From: Desulfobacter hydrogenophilus
Lineage (GTDB): Bacteria; Desulfobacterota; Desulfobacteria; Desulfobacterales; Desulfobacteraceae
Reading direction: 5' to 3'
DNA: 64,000 nucleotides
Assembly: GCF_004319545.1 (NCBI RefSeq)
Contig: NZ_CP036313.1
Location: forward strand, 3,846,501-3,910,500
Part shown: positions 32,787 through 42,942 of the stretch, one piece after another
Layout: each line of letters opens with the position of its first letter
How positions within the stretch are numbered: position 1 is the first letter of the stretch
Made by a program: the position numbers and the translations under genes
The notes under the pieces: model-generated
What the model was told of the DNA's origin: nothing
What the model saw: the letters and a program-made list of their open reading frames with translations, nothing else
Database searches by the model: none

Positions 32787-33670
32787 TGTCACAACACTTA
32801 CCTGACAGGCTTTTATCCGTTTTTTCCTGGCTCTGTGCCTTGGTGCTCACAGCTGGCGTTTCCATCATTATTGGATTTTTGATCCTGAAAGGGGGGCGGT
32901 CCCTGAATCTGGATCTCATTTTTGCAGACACCCGTCCCTGGGATGCCATCCTGCTTAAACGTCAGGTGTTCGGCGGCCTGTTTCCAGCCATTGCCGGAAC
33001 TTTCCTGCTGATCCTGCTGTCCGTGGGGATTGCTCTGCCCCTGGGACTTTGTGCCGGAATTTATCTGGCTGAATATGCATCGTCAAAGGCCAGGAACGTT
33101 TTTGGCTTTATAGTGGATCTTCTTGCTGGAATCCCTTCCATTGTCGTGGGGCTATTCGGCTTTTCCATTACTATTTTTCTGCACCATTTTTACAACAGTC
33201 GAATTTATCCGTGTTTGTTGATTTCAGCCCTGTCCCTTGCATTTCTCGTGCTGCCCTATATCATCAAAACCACCCAGGGGGCCATTGACAGAATACCACT
33301 TTTAACCCGACTCACCGCACCGGGGTTAGGTGCCACAAAATTGCAGAATGTAGTGTTGGTTCTGCTGCCTTTGGCCCTTTCAGACATTGTTTCCGGTGTA
33401 GTCCTTGCCATTGGGCGATGTGCCGAGGATACGGCCGTAATTATGCTCACCGGCGTGGTGGCCACCGCAGGTGTTCCCAAATCCCTTTTTTCCAGTTTTG
33501 AAGCCCTGCCATTTTATATCTATTATACGGCATCGGAATACACAGGTCCCGCAGAACTGGTGAAAGGATACGGTGCCGCCCTTATTCTGCTTTTGATCTG
33601 TTCAATGCTTTTTGTATTTGCCCATCTCATAAAAAGGCTGATTGATCGCAGGGCAGGAATAATGATGTAG
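32786..33670 (+). CDS. pstA: PstA, phosphate ABC transporter permease
   Basis: This 294-residue, six-TM permease has ALPLGLCAGIYLAEYA, DLLAGIPSIVVGLFG and the EAA loop GLGATKLQNVVLVLLPLALS, followed by GRCAEDTAVIMLTG. These are PstA hallmarks. It follows pstC with a one-base overlap and ends 10 bp before pstB. Confidence 0.93.
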   Translation: MSQHLPDRLLSVFSWLCALVLTAGVSIIIGFLILKGGRSLNLDLIFADTRPWDAILLKRQVFGGLFPAIAGTFLLILLSVGIALPLGLCAGIYLAEYASSKARNVFGFIVDLLAGIPSIVVGLFGFSITIFLHHFYNSRIYPCLLISALSLAFLVLPYIIKTTQGAIDRIPLLTRLTAPGLGATKLQNVVLVLLPLALSDIVSGVVLAIGRCAEDTAVIMLTGVVATAGVPKSLFSSFEALPFYIYYTASEYTGPAELVKGYGAALILLLICSMLFVFAHLIKRLIDRRAGIMM

Positions 33671-33680
33671 GAATCAAAAT

Positions 33681-34382
33681 ATGCAAAATCCGATTAAAAT
33701 AAAAATCAGACATCTTTATTTTTATTACAAGACCCGGACCATCCTGGAAAATATCAATATTGATATTCATGCCAATACTATAACCTCTATTACCGGGCCG
33801 TCAGGGCAGGGAAAATCCTCATTTCTAACCATATTAAACCGGCTTTGCCACAACATGGACGGCGCAAGGGTTGACGGACAGGTAACCATTGATTTCGGCA
33901 ACGGATTTGAGGATATTTTTCAAAAAAATTATGCGCTGCCTGAATTGAGAAAAAGGGTGGGGATGGTATTCCAGGCACCCAACCCCTTGCCCGTGAGCAT
34001 TTACAAAAACGTGACCTTCCCTTTGAAACTTGCCGGAAAAAAGAATAAGGACAGTATTCGGGAAAAGGTGAAAAATGCCCTTGAACATGCTTTTTTGTGG
34101 GATGAGGTCAAGGACAGACTGTCCGATGATGCACGCCTTCTTTCAGGCGGCCAGCAGCAGCGGCTTTGCCTGGCAAGATCTCTTGTTCTGGACCCCCAGG
34201 TACTGCTGCTGGACGAGCCTACCTCCAGCCTGGATGAAACGTCGGTCCAGGTCATTGAGGAGCTGTTGGCTCGGTTAAAAAACAGATGTACGATCATAAT
34301 GGTTTCCCATTATATGGACCAGGTTAAACGTGTTGCCGATCAGCAGTTTATTTTACGTGATCGGCAATTGAAACCTGGATAG
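33681..34382 (+). CDS. pstB: PstB, phosphate ABC transporter ATPase
   Basis: This 233-residue ATPase has Walker A GPSGQGKSS, a Q-loop in GMVFQAPNPLP, the signature LSGGQQQRLCLARSL and Walker B VLLLDEPTSSLD. It is slightly shorter than usual PstB and ends at LRDRQLKPG. Its position completes pstSCAB. It is convergent with the DHH-CBS gene, 10 bp away. Confidence 0.92.
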   Translation: MQNPIKIKIRHLYFYYKTRTILENINIDIHANTITSITGPSGQGKSSFLTILNRLCHNMDGARVDGQVTIDFGNGFEDIFQKNYALPELRKRVGMVFQAPNPLPVSIYKNVTFPLKLAGKKNKDSIREKVKNALEHAFLWDEVKDRLSDDARLLSGGQQQRLCLARSLVLDPQVLLLDEPTSSLDETSVQVIEELLARLKNRCTIIMVSHYMDQVKRVADQQFILRDRQLKPG

Positions 34383-34392
34383 GGCATCGGTT

Positions 34393-35694
34393 TTAATCGG
34401 GCAACAAATCATAAAAATACATCATGGCATCGGACCGGGTGATGATGCCGATGATTTTTCCCTCTTTCATGACCGGAATTCTTCCGATATCATGCCGGAT
34501 CATGAGGCGGGCCGATTCAAAGGCACTTTTATCATATTCAATGGTAACCAATTTTCGGCTCATAATGGCTTTAATCGGGGACTGCATCTGATTTGACTTT
34601 TTGACTTTTCTAAAATCACGTCTTGAAACAACGCCCACAAGATTATCGTCGTCGTCCACAACAGGCATGCCCGAACATCCCATTTCGCGAAGCATCATGG
34701 CCACATCACCCACAGGAGTGTCTTCTTTTACTGTCACCACAGGGTAGGACATAATATCGGAGAGCATGACCGAGGAATATTGGTTGCCCTTGAGCAATTC
34801 CAGGACGGTTTCTAATAATGCATCCGGATTCGCACCCTTGACCAGGGCCGAGCCGGCGCCGGGATGGCCTCCACCGCCAATCGATCGCATAAGCACGCCA
34901 ATGTTGATTTCATCTACCCCGCTTCTGCCGATTACCATACATTTGTCTTTTTTTATGTCCCTGAATATACCTATGGCCACATCTACATTCATCAATTCCC
35001 GGTACATCTGCATCACCATGGCCAGATTTTCCACCCGACTGTAAATTTCTACCCGGGAGACACTCAGTGAAAAGCCGTTAACCTCACTTCGTTCTGCCTG
35101 CCGTATCATGTCAAAGAGGATTTCTTTTTGTTTTTTGCCGTATGCCGGTTGCAAAAAGGTGCCCAGGATATTGAGATCAGCTTTGCGGTCCAGCAGAAAA
35201 CCTGCGGCATAGGCGTCCTCGGGACGAGTAGACGGATAGGACAGGTGACCTGTATCCTCGTAAAGGCCGATTAGAAACAATGTCGCCTGAATCGGGGTGA
35301 TCAATTTCCGTTCTTTTTCGATTTGTTGAACAAACAGGGTTACTGCAGCTCCTGTCTGAGAGAGATGCGATTCCCGGGCGTCAATATCCCCGTCTTCGTG
35401 GTGGTCCCAGACAATGATATCAAGGTCTGACTTTTCGGATAAAGCGCTTAATCGCTGGTCCAGGCGGGACCATGAGTGGGTGTCTACGCAGATAAGGGTA
35501 TCTACAGTATCCAGGTCCACCTCTTTGGGTGTCCACAAATTAAGAAGATCTTTGTGAATGGCTAAAAAATTTTTAAGGTTTGCATTAATTGTCCCGGGAA
35601 GGACTGGCCTGGCATCCGGATATATGATGGTGGCTGCGACAAGGCATGCCAGTGCATCAAAATCAGAACCTTTATGTGTGGTGATGATCTTCAT
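34393..35694 (-). CDS. DHH/DHHA1 phosphoesterase with two CBS domains
   Basis: This 433-residue protein has a DHH domain (THKGSDFDALA, CVDTHSW and WDHHEDGD), a DHHA1 domain ending in GGGGHPGAGSA, then a CBS pair (VMLSDIMSYPVVTV and IKAIMSRKLVTIEY). In many deltaproteobacteria this unit is fused to a C-terminal CCA/poly(A) polymerase, but here the protein stops after the CBS pair. Phosphoesterase activity on a small nucleotide or RNA end is likely, with adenosine nucleotides as CBS ligands. I prefer the ATG at 35694, seven codons inside the longer frame, because AGAGG precedes it. Confidence 0.85.
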   Translation of the reverse strand: MKIITTHKGSDFDALACLVAATIIYPDARPVLPGTINANLKNFLAIHKDLLNLWTPKEVDLDTVDTLICVDTHSWSRLDQRLSALSEKSDLDIIVWDHHEDGDIDARESHLSQTGAAVTLFVQQIEKERKLITPIQATLFLIGLYEDTGHLSYPSTRPEDAYAAGFLLDRKADLNILGTFLQPAYGKKQKEILFDMIRQAERSEVNGFSLSVSRVEIYSRVENLAMVMQMYRELMNVDVAIGIFRDIKKDKCMVIGRSGVDEINIGVLMRSIGGGGHPGAGSALVKGANPDALLETVLELLKGNQYSSVMLSDIMSYPVVTVKEDTPVGDVAMMLREMGCSGMPVVDDDDNLVGVVSRRDFRKVKKSNQMQSPIKAIMSRKLVTIEYDKSAFESARLMIRHDIGRIPVMKEGKIIGIITRSDAMMYFYDLLPD

Positions 35695-36647
35695 AGGGCC
35701 TCTTTGTTGTGGCAAGTGTTTTCATCAGGGGGTTGATCCATTTTACATCCTTTCCGTATACTATATAATCATTATTCGATAGTGCCTCAACTTTTATCGT
35801 GTTAAAATCTAAATTTCGCCAGGTTCGGGATGTATTCAAATCATTATTTGCCGTCAAGAAAATTAAGGCGGTTGTGGTCAGGTATCGTACCGTTTCCATA
35901 AGGCAAGGTCATTGGCGAAGAAACCTACGAACATATTTTTGACAAGGGATTTCGGTGCAGATCCAGCCTTTTTGCAGGATATCGGGATGGAATCCAAGGG
36001 GCTGGAATTTTCCAAATATATTACCAAGGCATGACAAAGCCTGGTTGATTTTTCTGGATATGGTTCACAACTTCATATCCACCTTTGAAAACAAGGCTGA
36101 AGCCTCGGACTGGTTCCCTATGCTCAGCACCTGGTTCGGTCTGTGCAAACTGCCTTTAATTCCAGAATGCCATATCGTTAATAAAATTTCTTTGGGAAAA
36201 TTTAACTTTATAGGAGTTGTTACATGTTTTTTTGAGAGAAATTCATAGGGGAGTTTGCATTTTGCCTGCTATTTGATAATCTGTGCCGGAGAATATTAAA
36301 AATGAAGATGGATAAAATTTTTACATTAGTAATTGCTATGATATTAGGGTGTTATCTTTATAATAGGTTTTTTGTCGGTTGGTCAGACGTTTGTCGGTTG
36401 CGTCTATGTTGGGAATGGCTGCCATTTTCGGGTTTGCAGAGCCGGGGCTTGCATGCCAATCCGGCCTTGACTTTAGTGTGCACACCCTGGCATCGAAGGT
36501 TCTTGGAAAAACAGCACTAATTATGCGATCCAGGGGCGTTTACGGGGATATGAACCGCAAATTTGACCGGGTGAGCAAAACAAATCTCATTTGCAGCAAA
36601 TGAAATGGATTGGCAATAACATATAAAAAATTTTTAAAGCAGGAAAA
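35695..36647. other. Long gap with decayed or weak coding sequence
   Basis: No gene can be supported here. At 35900-36250 short stretches that look coding fall in different frames, for example DFGADPAFLQDIGMESKGLE and DWFPMLSTWFGLCKLPLIPE. Each is soon broken by stops, as in an old pseudogene. At 36379-36603 a 74-codon frame with a signal-like start (ASMLGMAAIFGFAEPGLA) begins at a TTG without a clear ribosome-binding site. I do not recognise any of these. Confidence 0.5.
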
Positions 36648-37313
36648 ATGAATCAGGACACAAAAAAAGAGAACATGATCACCCGTCAGGCCTTTTATAT
36701 TTCCATTCTGATTTCCCTGACACTGGGATTTTTGATGGGCACTGCATATACATCGCTTAAGCTGGCGGATTCAAAACAGCCGGGCATAGGACAGATGCCG
36801 CCGGCCATGATGGGGAATACGCCAAAAGGGATGCCTGGGCCTGAAAAAAGGGCTGGCGGAAATCAGAAACCTGGCCTTGCGGCCATGGCAGATCCACAAA
36901 TCAAGGAATTGCAGGCGTTTTTAAAAGAAAATCCCGATAATGCGCAAGCCTGGATTAAACTGGGCAATGCTTTTTTTGATCTGGACCGTTTTGGGGATGC
37001 CATCAATGCCTATGAAAAATCTTTGTCTATTGAGCCGGACCATCCACATGTCCTCACGGACCTTGGGGTGATGTATCGACGGAACAATGAACCGGAAAAA
37101 GCTTTAAAAGCCTTTAGCAAGGCCGTTGTTCTTCAGCCTGATTTTGAAATTGCCTGGTTTAACAAGGGCATTGTCTATATGCACGATCTCAATGATATCC
37201 CCAAAGCCATTGAGGCCTGGGAACAGTTAGTAAAAGTAAATCCAACGGCCCAGACATCCGGAGGTACACTCGTGTCTGAACTGATTGAAAAGCTTAAAAC
37301 CAAAGGCCGGTAA
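36648..37313 (+). CDS. Membrane-anchored TPR protein
   Basis: This 221-residue protein has an N-terminal membrane segment (FYISILISLTLGFLMGTAY) and a Pro/Gly/Met-rich linker. At least three tetratricopeptide repeats follow, for example AWIKLGNAFFDLDRFGDAI and VLTDLGVMYRRNNEPEKAL. It probably serves as a protein-interaction platform outside or at the membrane, similar in layout to cytochrome-c biogenesis TPR proteins. AGGAA precedes the ATG. Its stop overlaps the next start by one base, so the two are coupled. Confidence 0.82.
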   Translation: MNQDTKKENMITRQAFYISILISLTLGFLMGTAYTSLKLADSKQPGIGQMPPAMMGNTPKGMPGPEKRAGGNQKPGLAAMADPQIKELQAFLKENPDNAQAWIKLGNAFFDLDRFGDAINAYEKSLSIEPDHPHVLTDLGVMYRRNNEPEKALKAFSKAVVLQPDFEIAWFNKGIVYMHDLNDIPKAIEAWEQLVKVNPTAQTSGGTLVSELIEKLKTKGR

Positions 37314-38050
37314 TGCAGGGCATCAGAAGGTTTTTTCCCGCTTCACCCAAGGGGTGGGAATATGACCTTGTGTATAAACGCATCCGCCATATTTATTTCA
37401 GGATATACCCGGATAAAAAAATCGTTCGGATTTCTGCGCCCTCTCAAATTACCCCCCAAACGCTGGAACGCGCCATTCAGGCCAAATCTGCCTGGCTAAT
37501 GGAGAAAATGAATGCCCTGGGCAATGTGCCGCTGCCTTCTAACCCATGGCCTGCGATGAAGGATAGCTGTTCATGCATGGTATGGGGCAGGCAACGGCCT
37601 GTGGTCCGTGGAGCTCTTAATTCCCGGCCTGGGATCTGTTTGACGACTGAATCCGAAATCATTATCCGGGTGCCTTCCGATTTCGATGCAAAAAAAGAGG
37701 AAACTCTGTGGAATAGATGGCTGCGTTCGCTTTTAACCGAACGTATTCAAATTTTGCTTGAAAAATGGCAACCGGTCATGGGGGTGGAACCATCCGAAGT
37801 TAGGCTGAAAAAAATGAAAACCCGTTGGGGTTCTTGCAACACGATTGTAAGGCGCATCTGGATAAATGCGGTTCTTGTACACCTGGAACCCTGCCTGCTT
37901 GAGTATGTGTTGGTCCATGAACTTGTCCACCTGCTGGAACCTGGTCACACAAAGCGTTTCTATCAGATTATGGAAACATATCTGCCTGACTGGAAAATAA
38001 AAGAATCACGCCTGAATCAAATAGCATTAAGACAGTGTCTCTCTAACTGA
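37313..38050 (+). CDS. YgjP-like (M48-type) metallopeptidase domain protein
   Basis: This 245-residue protein has the zinc-peptidase motif VHELVHLLEPGH (HExxH), preceded by KMKTRWGSCN and INAVLVHL. These three blocks are typical of the YgjP/DUF45 family. The third ligand would lie in the H-x-x-x-F-Y region that follows. It is coupled to the TPR gene by a one-base overlap. Its 3' end overlaps the convergent HDOD gene by 8 bp. Confidence 0.85.
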   Translation: MQGIRRFFPASPKGWEYDLVYKRIRHIYFRIYPDKKIVRISAPSQITPQTLERAIQAKSAWLMEKMNALGNVPLPSNPWPAMKDSCSCMVWGRQRPVVRGALNSRPGICLTTESEIIIRVPSDFDAKKEETLWNRWLRSLLTERIQILLEKWQPVMGVEPSEVRLKKMKTRWGSCNTIVRRIWINAVLVHLEPCLLEYVLVHELVHLLEPGHTKRFYQIMETYLPDWKIKESRLNQIALRQCLSN

Positions 38051-40445
38051 AAATATAAAAACCTAGGTTTTTTGCATAAGGCGGCGGGTTGTAGTATTCG
38101 CCGTAAATGTAATTACCCTGGATATTTCTGACCGCCACCCTGCGTTTAATCAATGCCCGTTTAATATCATCCAGGTTGAATTCAATATCCAGAAAATCAT
38201 TGACATGGATGCGGTGGGATTTTGATATTCTGAATCCAATAGCGGATAACGACACCTGCTCCACACGGACTTTTCCAAATTCTCCGGTTTTAAGGCGTTT
38301 GAACTGGCCTTGGAGGTATACGGATTTTCCGAAATTTTTAATGGTTTCTTTCTTGATTTGTTCCGGGGATGTTCCTTTCACATCTTCGGCATCTTTACGG
38401 GCGATTTCTTTTTCTACCAGCCCCTGGATGTTCTCCTGCATATCTGCTACTTCACTTTCCTGGTCCGGCTGCCGCGTTTTGGACAGGGCCTGGGCCACAA
38501 GCTTTTTGAGTTGACCTGCATCTTCACCTGCCATGGTGTAGGTTTGGATGGAAATAGATGAAAATTTTTGTTTGTCATCCTTTGTGGCTACGGTCAGTGT
38601 CTTTTTTATTCTTGCCTGGGCTTTCTGGGCACCATCGGAATAGGTCAAGGGCAAAAGGGCAATAAAGCTGTTGTTTGCATACCTGAAAATCAAATCTTCA
38701 CGGCGTTTGGTTTTATTCAAAAGGGTGGCCAATTTTTTGACGGCCTCATCACATTTCTCCTTCCCAAGTGCCTCATACTGCCTTGTCAGGCCGTTCACCA
38801 CAAGAATAAGGATGGAAAAAATCCGACCAAATCGGGCCTGGAAATCATTGGCGCCTGCAACGATACGTTCAAAGCTGAATCTGTTTTTCAGTCCGGTCAG
38901 ACTGTCCCGGGTGGCTATGTTTGTCAGTGTCTGGTGGTAGTATGACCGTTCAATGGCAATGCCCGCATATTCGGCAATGGAGGTCAGCAGGTTAAGGTCA
39001 TGTTCACTGAATGTTTCTTCATTGACCCGGTTGACCAGCTCAATGACCCCGAAAATTTTGTTATCGGTTTTCAATGGTGTGGCAATGATGGAGCGGGTGT
39101 TGAACCGGGTGTGTTTATCCACCCTGTTGCTGAATCTTTCATCAGTTGTTACATCATCCACTACAAGGGGTTTACCTGTCTTCATGACATACCCGGCAAT
39201 GCCCTCTCCCTTGGGTAGTCTTACGCCCTGCAGGCGTTTGCTGTTGGTGCCTATCACCACGGAAAAAACCATGTCGCCGGTTTTGGGGTCCTTGAGCAAG
39301 ATGGACCAGTGGCAGGGTTGAAAAACACAGCCCACCTGGTACAGAACAATATCCAGCACTTCCTTGACAGTTTTGGCCTTGGAAAGCGATTTGCCCATTT
39401 CAAAACCAATGTCCGGGGGCAAAATATCACCATGGCTTAAGTGTGTATCCTGTATCCGGCTTGTGGGGTCTCCCTGGTAATAATATTTTGTATTGGCACG
39501 GGACAGTTTGATATTCGCCCACAATAGGTTTTCCTTAAGCTGATCTATTGATGGGAAAACGAATTTGTAAAAGGCTGAGATCTGTTCGATCTCTTTGTTC
39601 ATTTCAAGAATGCAGGTGATAATATCGATTTTTTTCGGGTTAACACAGGCTTCCACCTCCGGGGCAAGAATGGGGGGGCGGATGAAATCAAAGGATCCCA
39701 TACCCTGGGTCCAGCATAGGAAATCTGCCATACTGACAATGGCGATCAATTGTTTTTCCTCTTCGGCCAGACCGTGGTTTTCAAAAGATTGGTGGTGGTA
39801 TTTTACGGCCAGTACCAGATTTTCGGGAAGCTGCCATCGGGTGCAGAAAAAAGCCCCGATATCATCATGCCCTATCCCGATTTCCGATCGTTCCTTTTCA
39901 ATGACAAGGTCTGTGGATTCCGACAAATTTTTAATAAATTCGCCATAGCTTTGATGTCCCTGCAGATCTAAAAAAATTTTTCCCACATCGTGGAGTAAGC
40001 CTGCTGTATAGGCTTCTTCCGGGTTTGGGTATTCGATTCTCTGGGCTATTTTCATGCTCAGCACTGCCACCGCAAGGCTGTGGCGCCAGAATATAAGCCG
40101 GTTAAATTCTTTTGTATGACCGTTTTTAAATATCTTTTCGAAAATAGCCATGCCCAAGGCAAGCTTTTTGATTTCATCAAAACCGAGGATGACAACTGCG
40201 TCCAGCAGCGTGGTCACCTTTCTGCTTAAACCGTAAAATGCTGAATTGACAAGCTCCAGAACCCGGATGGAAATACCAGGGTCCGTCTCCACAATTTTTG
40301 CCACCTCCTCCAGAGACGCTGTATCATTTTTTGATACTTCAAGCAGTTTGGCTGCTACCTGGGGGAAACTTGGCACGGTATCACGGTCAAGGGTCAAGAC
40401 GGCCTGGATATCGGATTCGGAGGGAAGGTTTAGTTTATCAGTCAT
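38043..40445 (-). CDS. HDOD-GAF-degenerate GGDEF-PilZ regulatory protein
   Basis: Four modules are visible in this 800-residue protein. An HDOD domain covers about 1-280 (FPQVAAKLLEVSKNDTA and AGLLHDVGKIFLD). A GAF domain covers about 365-505 (GYVMKTGKPLVVDDVTTDE). A GGDEF-like domain lies at about 520-660 (DSLTGLKNRFSFE), and a PilZ-like C terminus ends at NLGFYIFS. The GGDEF signature reads RYANNSF, so diguanylate cyclase activity is very unlikely. With a PilZ-like end the protein may sense rather than make cyclic di-GMP. The ATG at 40445 has AAAAGGTG upstream; an in-frame GTG four codons earlier overlaps that site. Confidence 0.85.
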   Translation of the reverse strand: MTDKLNLPSESDIQAVLTLDRDTVPSFPQVAAKLLEVSKNDTASLEEVAKIVETDPGISIRVLELVNSAFYGLSRKVTTLLDAVVILGFDEIKKLALGMAIFEKIFKNGHTKEFNRLIFWRHSLAVAVLSMKIAQRIEYPNPEEAYTAGLLHDVGKIFLDLQGHQSYGEFIKNLSESTDLVIEKERSEIGIGHDDIGAFFCTRWQLPENLVLAVKYHHQSFENHGLAEEEKQLIAIVSMADFLCWTQGMGSFDFIRPPILAPEVEACVNPKKIDIITCILEMNKEIEQISAFYKFVFPSIDQLKENLLWANIKLSRANTKYYYQGDPTSRIQDTHLSHGDILPPDIGFEMGKSLSKAKTVKEVLDIVLYQVGCVFQPCHWSILLKDPKTGDMVFSVVIGTNSKRLQGVRLPKGEGIAGYVMKTGKPLVVDDVTTDERFSNRVDKHTRFNTRSIIATPLKTDNKIFGVIELVNRVNEETFSEHDLNLLTSIAEYAGIAIERSYYHQTLTNIATRDSLTGLKNRFSFERIVAGANDFQARFGRIFSILILVVNGLTRQYEALGKEKCDEAVKKLATLLNKTKRREDLIFRYANNSFIALLPLTYSDGAQKAQARIKKTLTVATKDDKQKFSSISIQTYTMAGEDAGQLKKLVAQALSKTRQPDQESEVADMQENIQGLVEKEIARKDAEDVKGTSPEQIKKETIKNFGKSVYLQGQFKRLKTGEFGKVRVEQVSLSAIGFRISKSHRIHVNDFLDIEFNLDDIKRALIKRRVAVRNIQGNYIYGEYYNPPPYAKNLGFYIFS

Positions 40446-40516
40446 TATGCACGGCACCTTTTTAGAAGCGTCCTGATCATAAATTTAATGTTTAAACCCT
40501 GATCCAGAGGCCTGAA

Positions 40517-41572
40517 TCAGGGTTGGACATAGTCATCAATTTCCGGGTACCGGGTTCTGAAAACCTTAAATTCGTTCAGTGTCCGGTCGTCAGATGGATC
40601 AAGGGCAAATAACCGGTTTAGAATTTCTGCCGCCTCAATAACCTTATTGCGTTTCTCTCCCGGCTCTGTTTCGATAAGACGCAGCTGTCCCAACAGAGCG
40701 AATTTGTCTTCAGACACAGACAGCACCTGATCATAATAATGTCTTGCCTGGGCGAATTGTTTCATCTGCAGGCAGGCATCTGCAATGCGGGTTTTCGCGA
40801 TGGCTGGATTCATTCCGTTTATCATGGCTTTTTCCCACAGCTGTTTTGCTTTTTCGTATTCCTTATTGCCCCGGGCACAATCTGCCAGTCCGTCCATTGC
40901 ATAGACATTCCGGGGGTCAATCTCCAGAATCTGTTCGAACAAATCCTTTGCATTTAAAAAATCTTCTTGTCTGCGAAAAAAATTGGCCAGTGCGCCGATG
41001 GCTCTGGGATTTTTGGGCTGTTTTACTACAAGCTTTTCAAGGAGCGGTCCGGCCAGGTCAAAGGCCTTGAGACGGATATAGAGATTGCCAAGACCTGACA
41101 GGGCAAAGGGATCATCAGGGTTTAGAGTGATGGATTTTTCGTATATTTTTCTGGCAGCAGTAAAGTTACCTTTTTTGGTCAACGCATCAGCCAGCCGGGT
41201 CATCACCAGGTAGTTTTCAGGATAAGCATCCAGGGCCTGGGTCCAGATATCTATGGCACTCTCCAGGTTGTTGGTACCCCTGTATGCATCGCCAAGACCA
41301 GACATGGCAAACGGATTCAAAGGGTCTGCCTCAAGGCACCTTTGATAATATTTCGCAGCCGTTGTAAATTGTCTTTGCATACGTTTGGCATCGCCTAACG
41401 CTACCAGTACATAAGGATTTTTAGGCGATAGTTCCAAGGCGGATATCAACATCGGTTCCGCCTCTTTGGGCTTTCGAATGCGAATGAGAGCACGGGCCTT
41501 TTTGCAAAGATTCAATGCGTTGACTGCATAATTTTCATTATCTTGCTGTTTTTCTTTAACAATTTTCTGCAT
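40517..41572 (-). CDS. TPR-repeat protein
   Basis: This 351-residue protein consists almost wholly of tetratricopeptide repeats (about eight). Examples are NPYVLVALGDAKRMQRQFTT, NPFAMSGLGDAYRGTNNLES and DPFALSGLGNLYIRLKAFDL. No signal peptide is present, so it is probably a cytoplasmic scaffold. It lies 71 bp upstream of the HDOD gene on the same strand and may share its transcript. The partner is not known. Confidence 0.85.
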   Translation of the reverse strand: MQKIVKEKQQDNENYAVNALNLCKKARALIRIRKPKEAEPMLISALELSPKNPYVLVALGDAKRMQRQFTTAAKYYQRCLEADPLNPFAMSGLGDAYRGTNNLESAIDIWTQALDAYPENYLVMTRLADALTKKGNFTAARKIYEKSITLNPDDPFALSGLGNLYIRLKAFDLAGPLLEKLVVKQPKNPRAIGALANFFRRQEDFLNAKDLFEQILEIDPRNVYAMDGLADCARGNKEYEKAKQLWEKAMINGMNPAIAKTRIADACLQMKQFAQARHYYDQVLSVSEDKFALLGQLRLIETEPGEKRNKVIEAAEILNRLFALDPSDDRTLNEFKVFRTRYPEIDDYVQP

Positions 41573-41829
41573 TAGTTGTAAGCCTAATCACGTATAAATA
41601 TACGTTCAATTGTGTGTAGTACTCGGTTTGTGAATTCGATTAACTTAATATCTAATCGTGCGGTTGAGTTTTTGTCAATGGGAAAAATTCTAAATTGTCG
41701 TGTCATTCTGATTCCGGATATATCGGAGAAATAGAATAAAATTGGAATCGTCGGGATTTAGGACGTATTTGTGGTACAGCACAGTAAAAAGAGATTGGCC
41801 CTTTTCCAAAAATTTGGTAAAAGTTTCAT

Positions 41830-42933
41830 ATGTATGATGTCATTATTATCGGTGCCGGACCTGCCGGGACAACAGCCGGATATCTTTTGGGGCGAGCCGG
41901 GTTTTCCGTCCTTTTGTTGGACAGAAAAAATTTTCCCAGGAAAAAAGCATGTGCCGGCGGGATTACGCCCAAGGCTATGGCTCTGTTTCCCTTTGATATT
42001 TCCGGCCTTGTTCGCGGTACCTGCCGGGAGGTGAAAATTATCCGTCCTGGAGATGCCTCTTTTATTGTCAAAGCCAAGACCCCTTTGTGTTACATTACCA
42101 AAAGGATGGATTTGGACGCCTATGCATTGGGAAAAGCGGTGCAGGCCGGGTGTCGGTTTAAAAAAATAGACAGGATCATCCGTCTTAATCAGGACGCTCA
42201 TGGTGTCAGTTTGACCCTGTCCTGTGATGATAAAACCGATGTTGTCAGGGCCGGTTATCTGATCGGGGCCGATGGTGCCAACTCAATGATTCGCAGGCTT
42301 ATTAGTGCTCAACGGTCGTGTATCATTAAACTGCCTGCCCTGGAAGCTGATGTGCCTGTAAAAAACGCAGGACTTCATCCCATGACCTTTGATTTTTCCA
42401 GGGAAATTAAAGGGTATTACTGGATATTTCCCCGCAAAACCCATGTAAATATCGGCATTTTCAGTGCCCGTCCCAATGGAACCATGAACCGGGCTCTATT
42501 GAAAAATTATGCCATGGATCGGCTTAAAACAGATACCTTGACGGATGTTAAGGGATATCCCATTGCCACAAGCTGTGGCAGAACACATCTGGGAACAGGC
42601 CGTGTACTTCTGACAGGGGACGCGGCCGGCCTGGCAGAACCTTTGTTGGGAGAGGGGATTTATTCTGCGTTACAATCCGGTGTCCTTTCTGCCCGGGCCA
42701 TTGAGCATGCTGTTGGCCAAAAAGCGTCTACACCTTCAGATGCGCTTGGCTGGTACAGGCAAGCCCTTGGGGATTTGAAATTGGATTTGCGGCTTTACCG
42801 GTGTTGTGCATCTATTCTATATAAATTTCCAAAATGGTCACTTGCTGTCGGCTCATGCAATATTTTACATAATTGTTTTTCCAGGGGGTATTCCAAAGGA
42901 AAGACCCTGCACGAAATGTTAATGCCCTTTTGA
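41830..42933 (+). CDS. Geranylgeranyl reductase-family FAD oxidoreductase
   Basis: This 367-residue flavoprotein has the N-terminal FAD motif VIIIGAGPAGTTAGYLL and a second nucleotide motif, GRVLLTGDAAGLAEPLLGEG. The block KKACAGGITPKA matches the geranylgeranyl reductase family. It would reduce isoprenoid double bonds or a related substrate. It stands alone, 408 bp before glnK. Related menaquinone chemistry (menA at 61191) is distant, so the substrate stays open. Confidence 0.85.
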   Translation: MYDVIIIGAGPAGTTAGYLLGRAGFSVLLLDRKNFPRKKACAGGITPKAMALFPFDISGLVRGTCREVKIIRPGDASFIVKAKTPLCYITKRMDLDAYALGKAVQAGCRFKKIDRIIRLNQDAHGVSLTLSCDDKTDVVRAGYLIGADGANSMIRRLISAQRSCIIKLPALEADVPVKNAGLHPMTFDFSREIKGYYWIFPRKTHVNIGIFSARPNGTMNRALLKNYAMDRLKTDTLTDVKGYPIATSCGRTHLGTGRVLLTGDAAGLAEPLLGEGIYSALQSGVLSARAIEHAVGQKASTPSDALGWYRQALGDLKLDLRLYRCCASILYKFPKWSLAVGSCNILHNCFSRGYSKGKTLHEMLMPF

Positions 42934-42942
42934 TTCTGTATA

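Noticed and set aside
36379-36603. A 74-codon frame with a signal-like N terminus.
   Set aside because: It starts at a TTG without a ribosome-binding site, lies in a decayed region and resembles nothing known; it is mentioned only under the gap.
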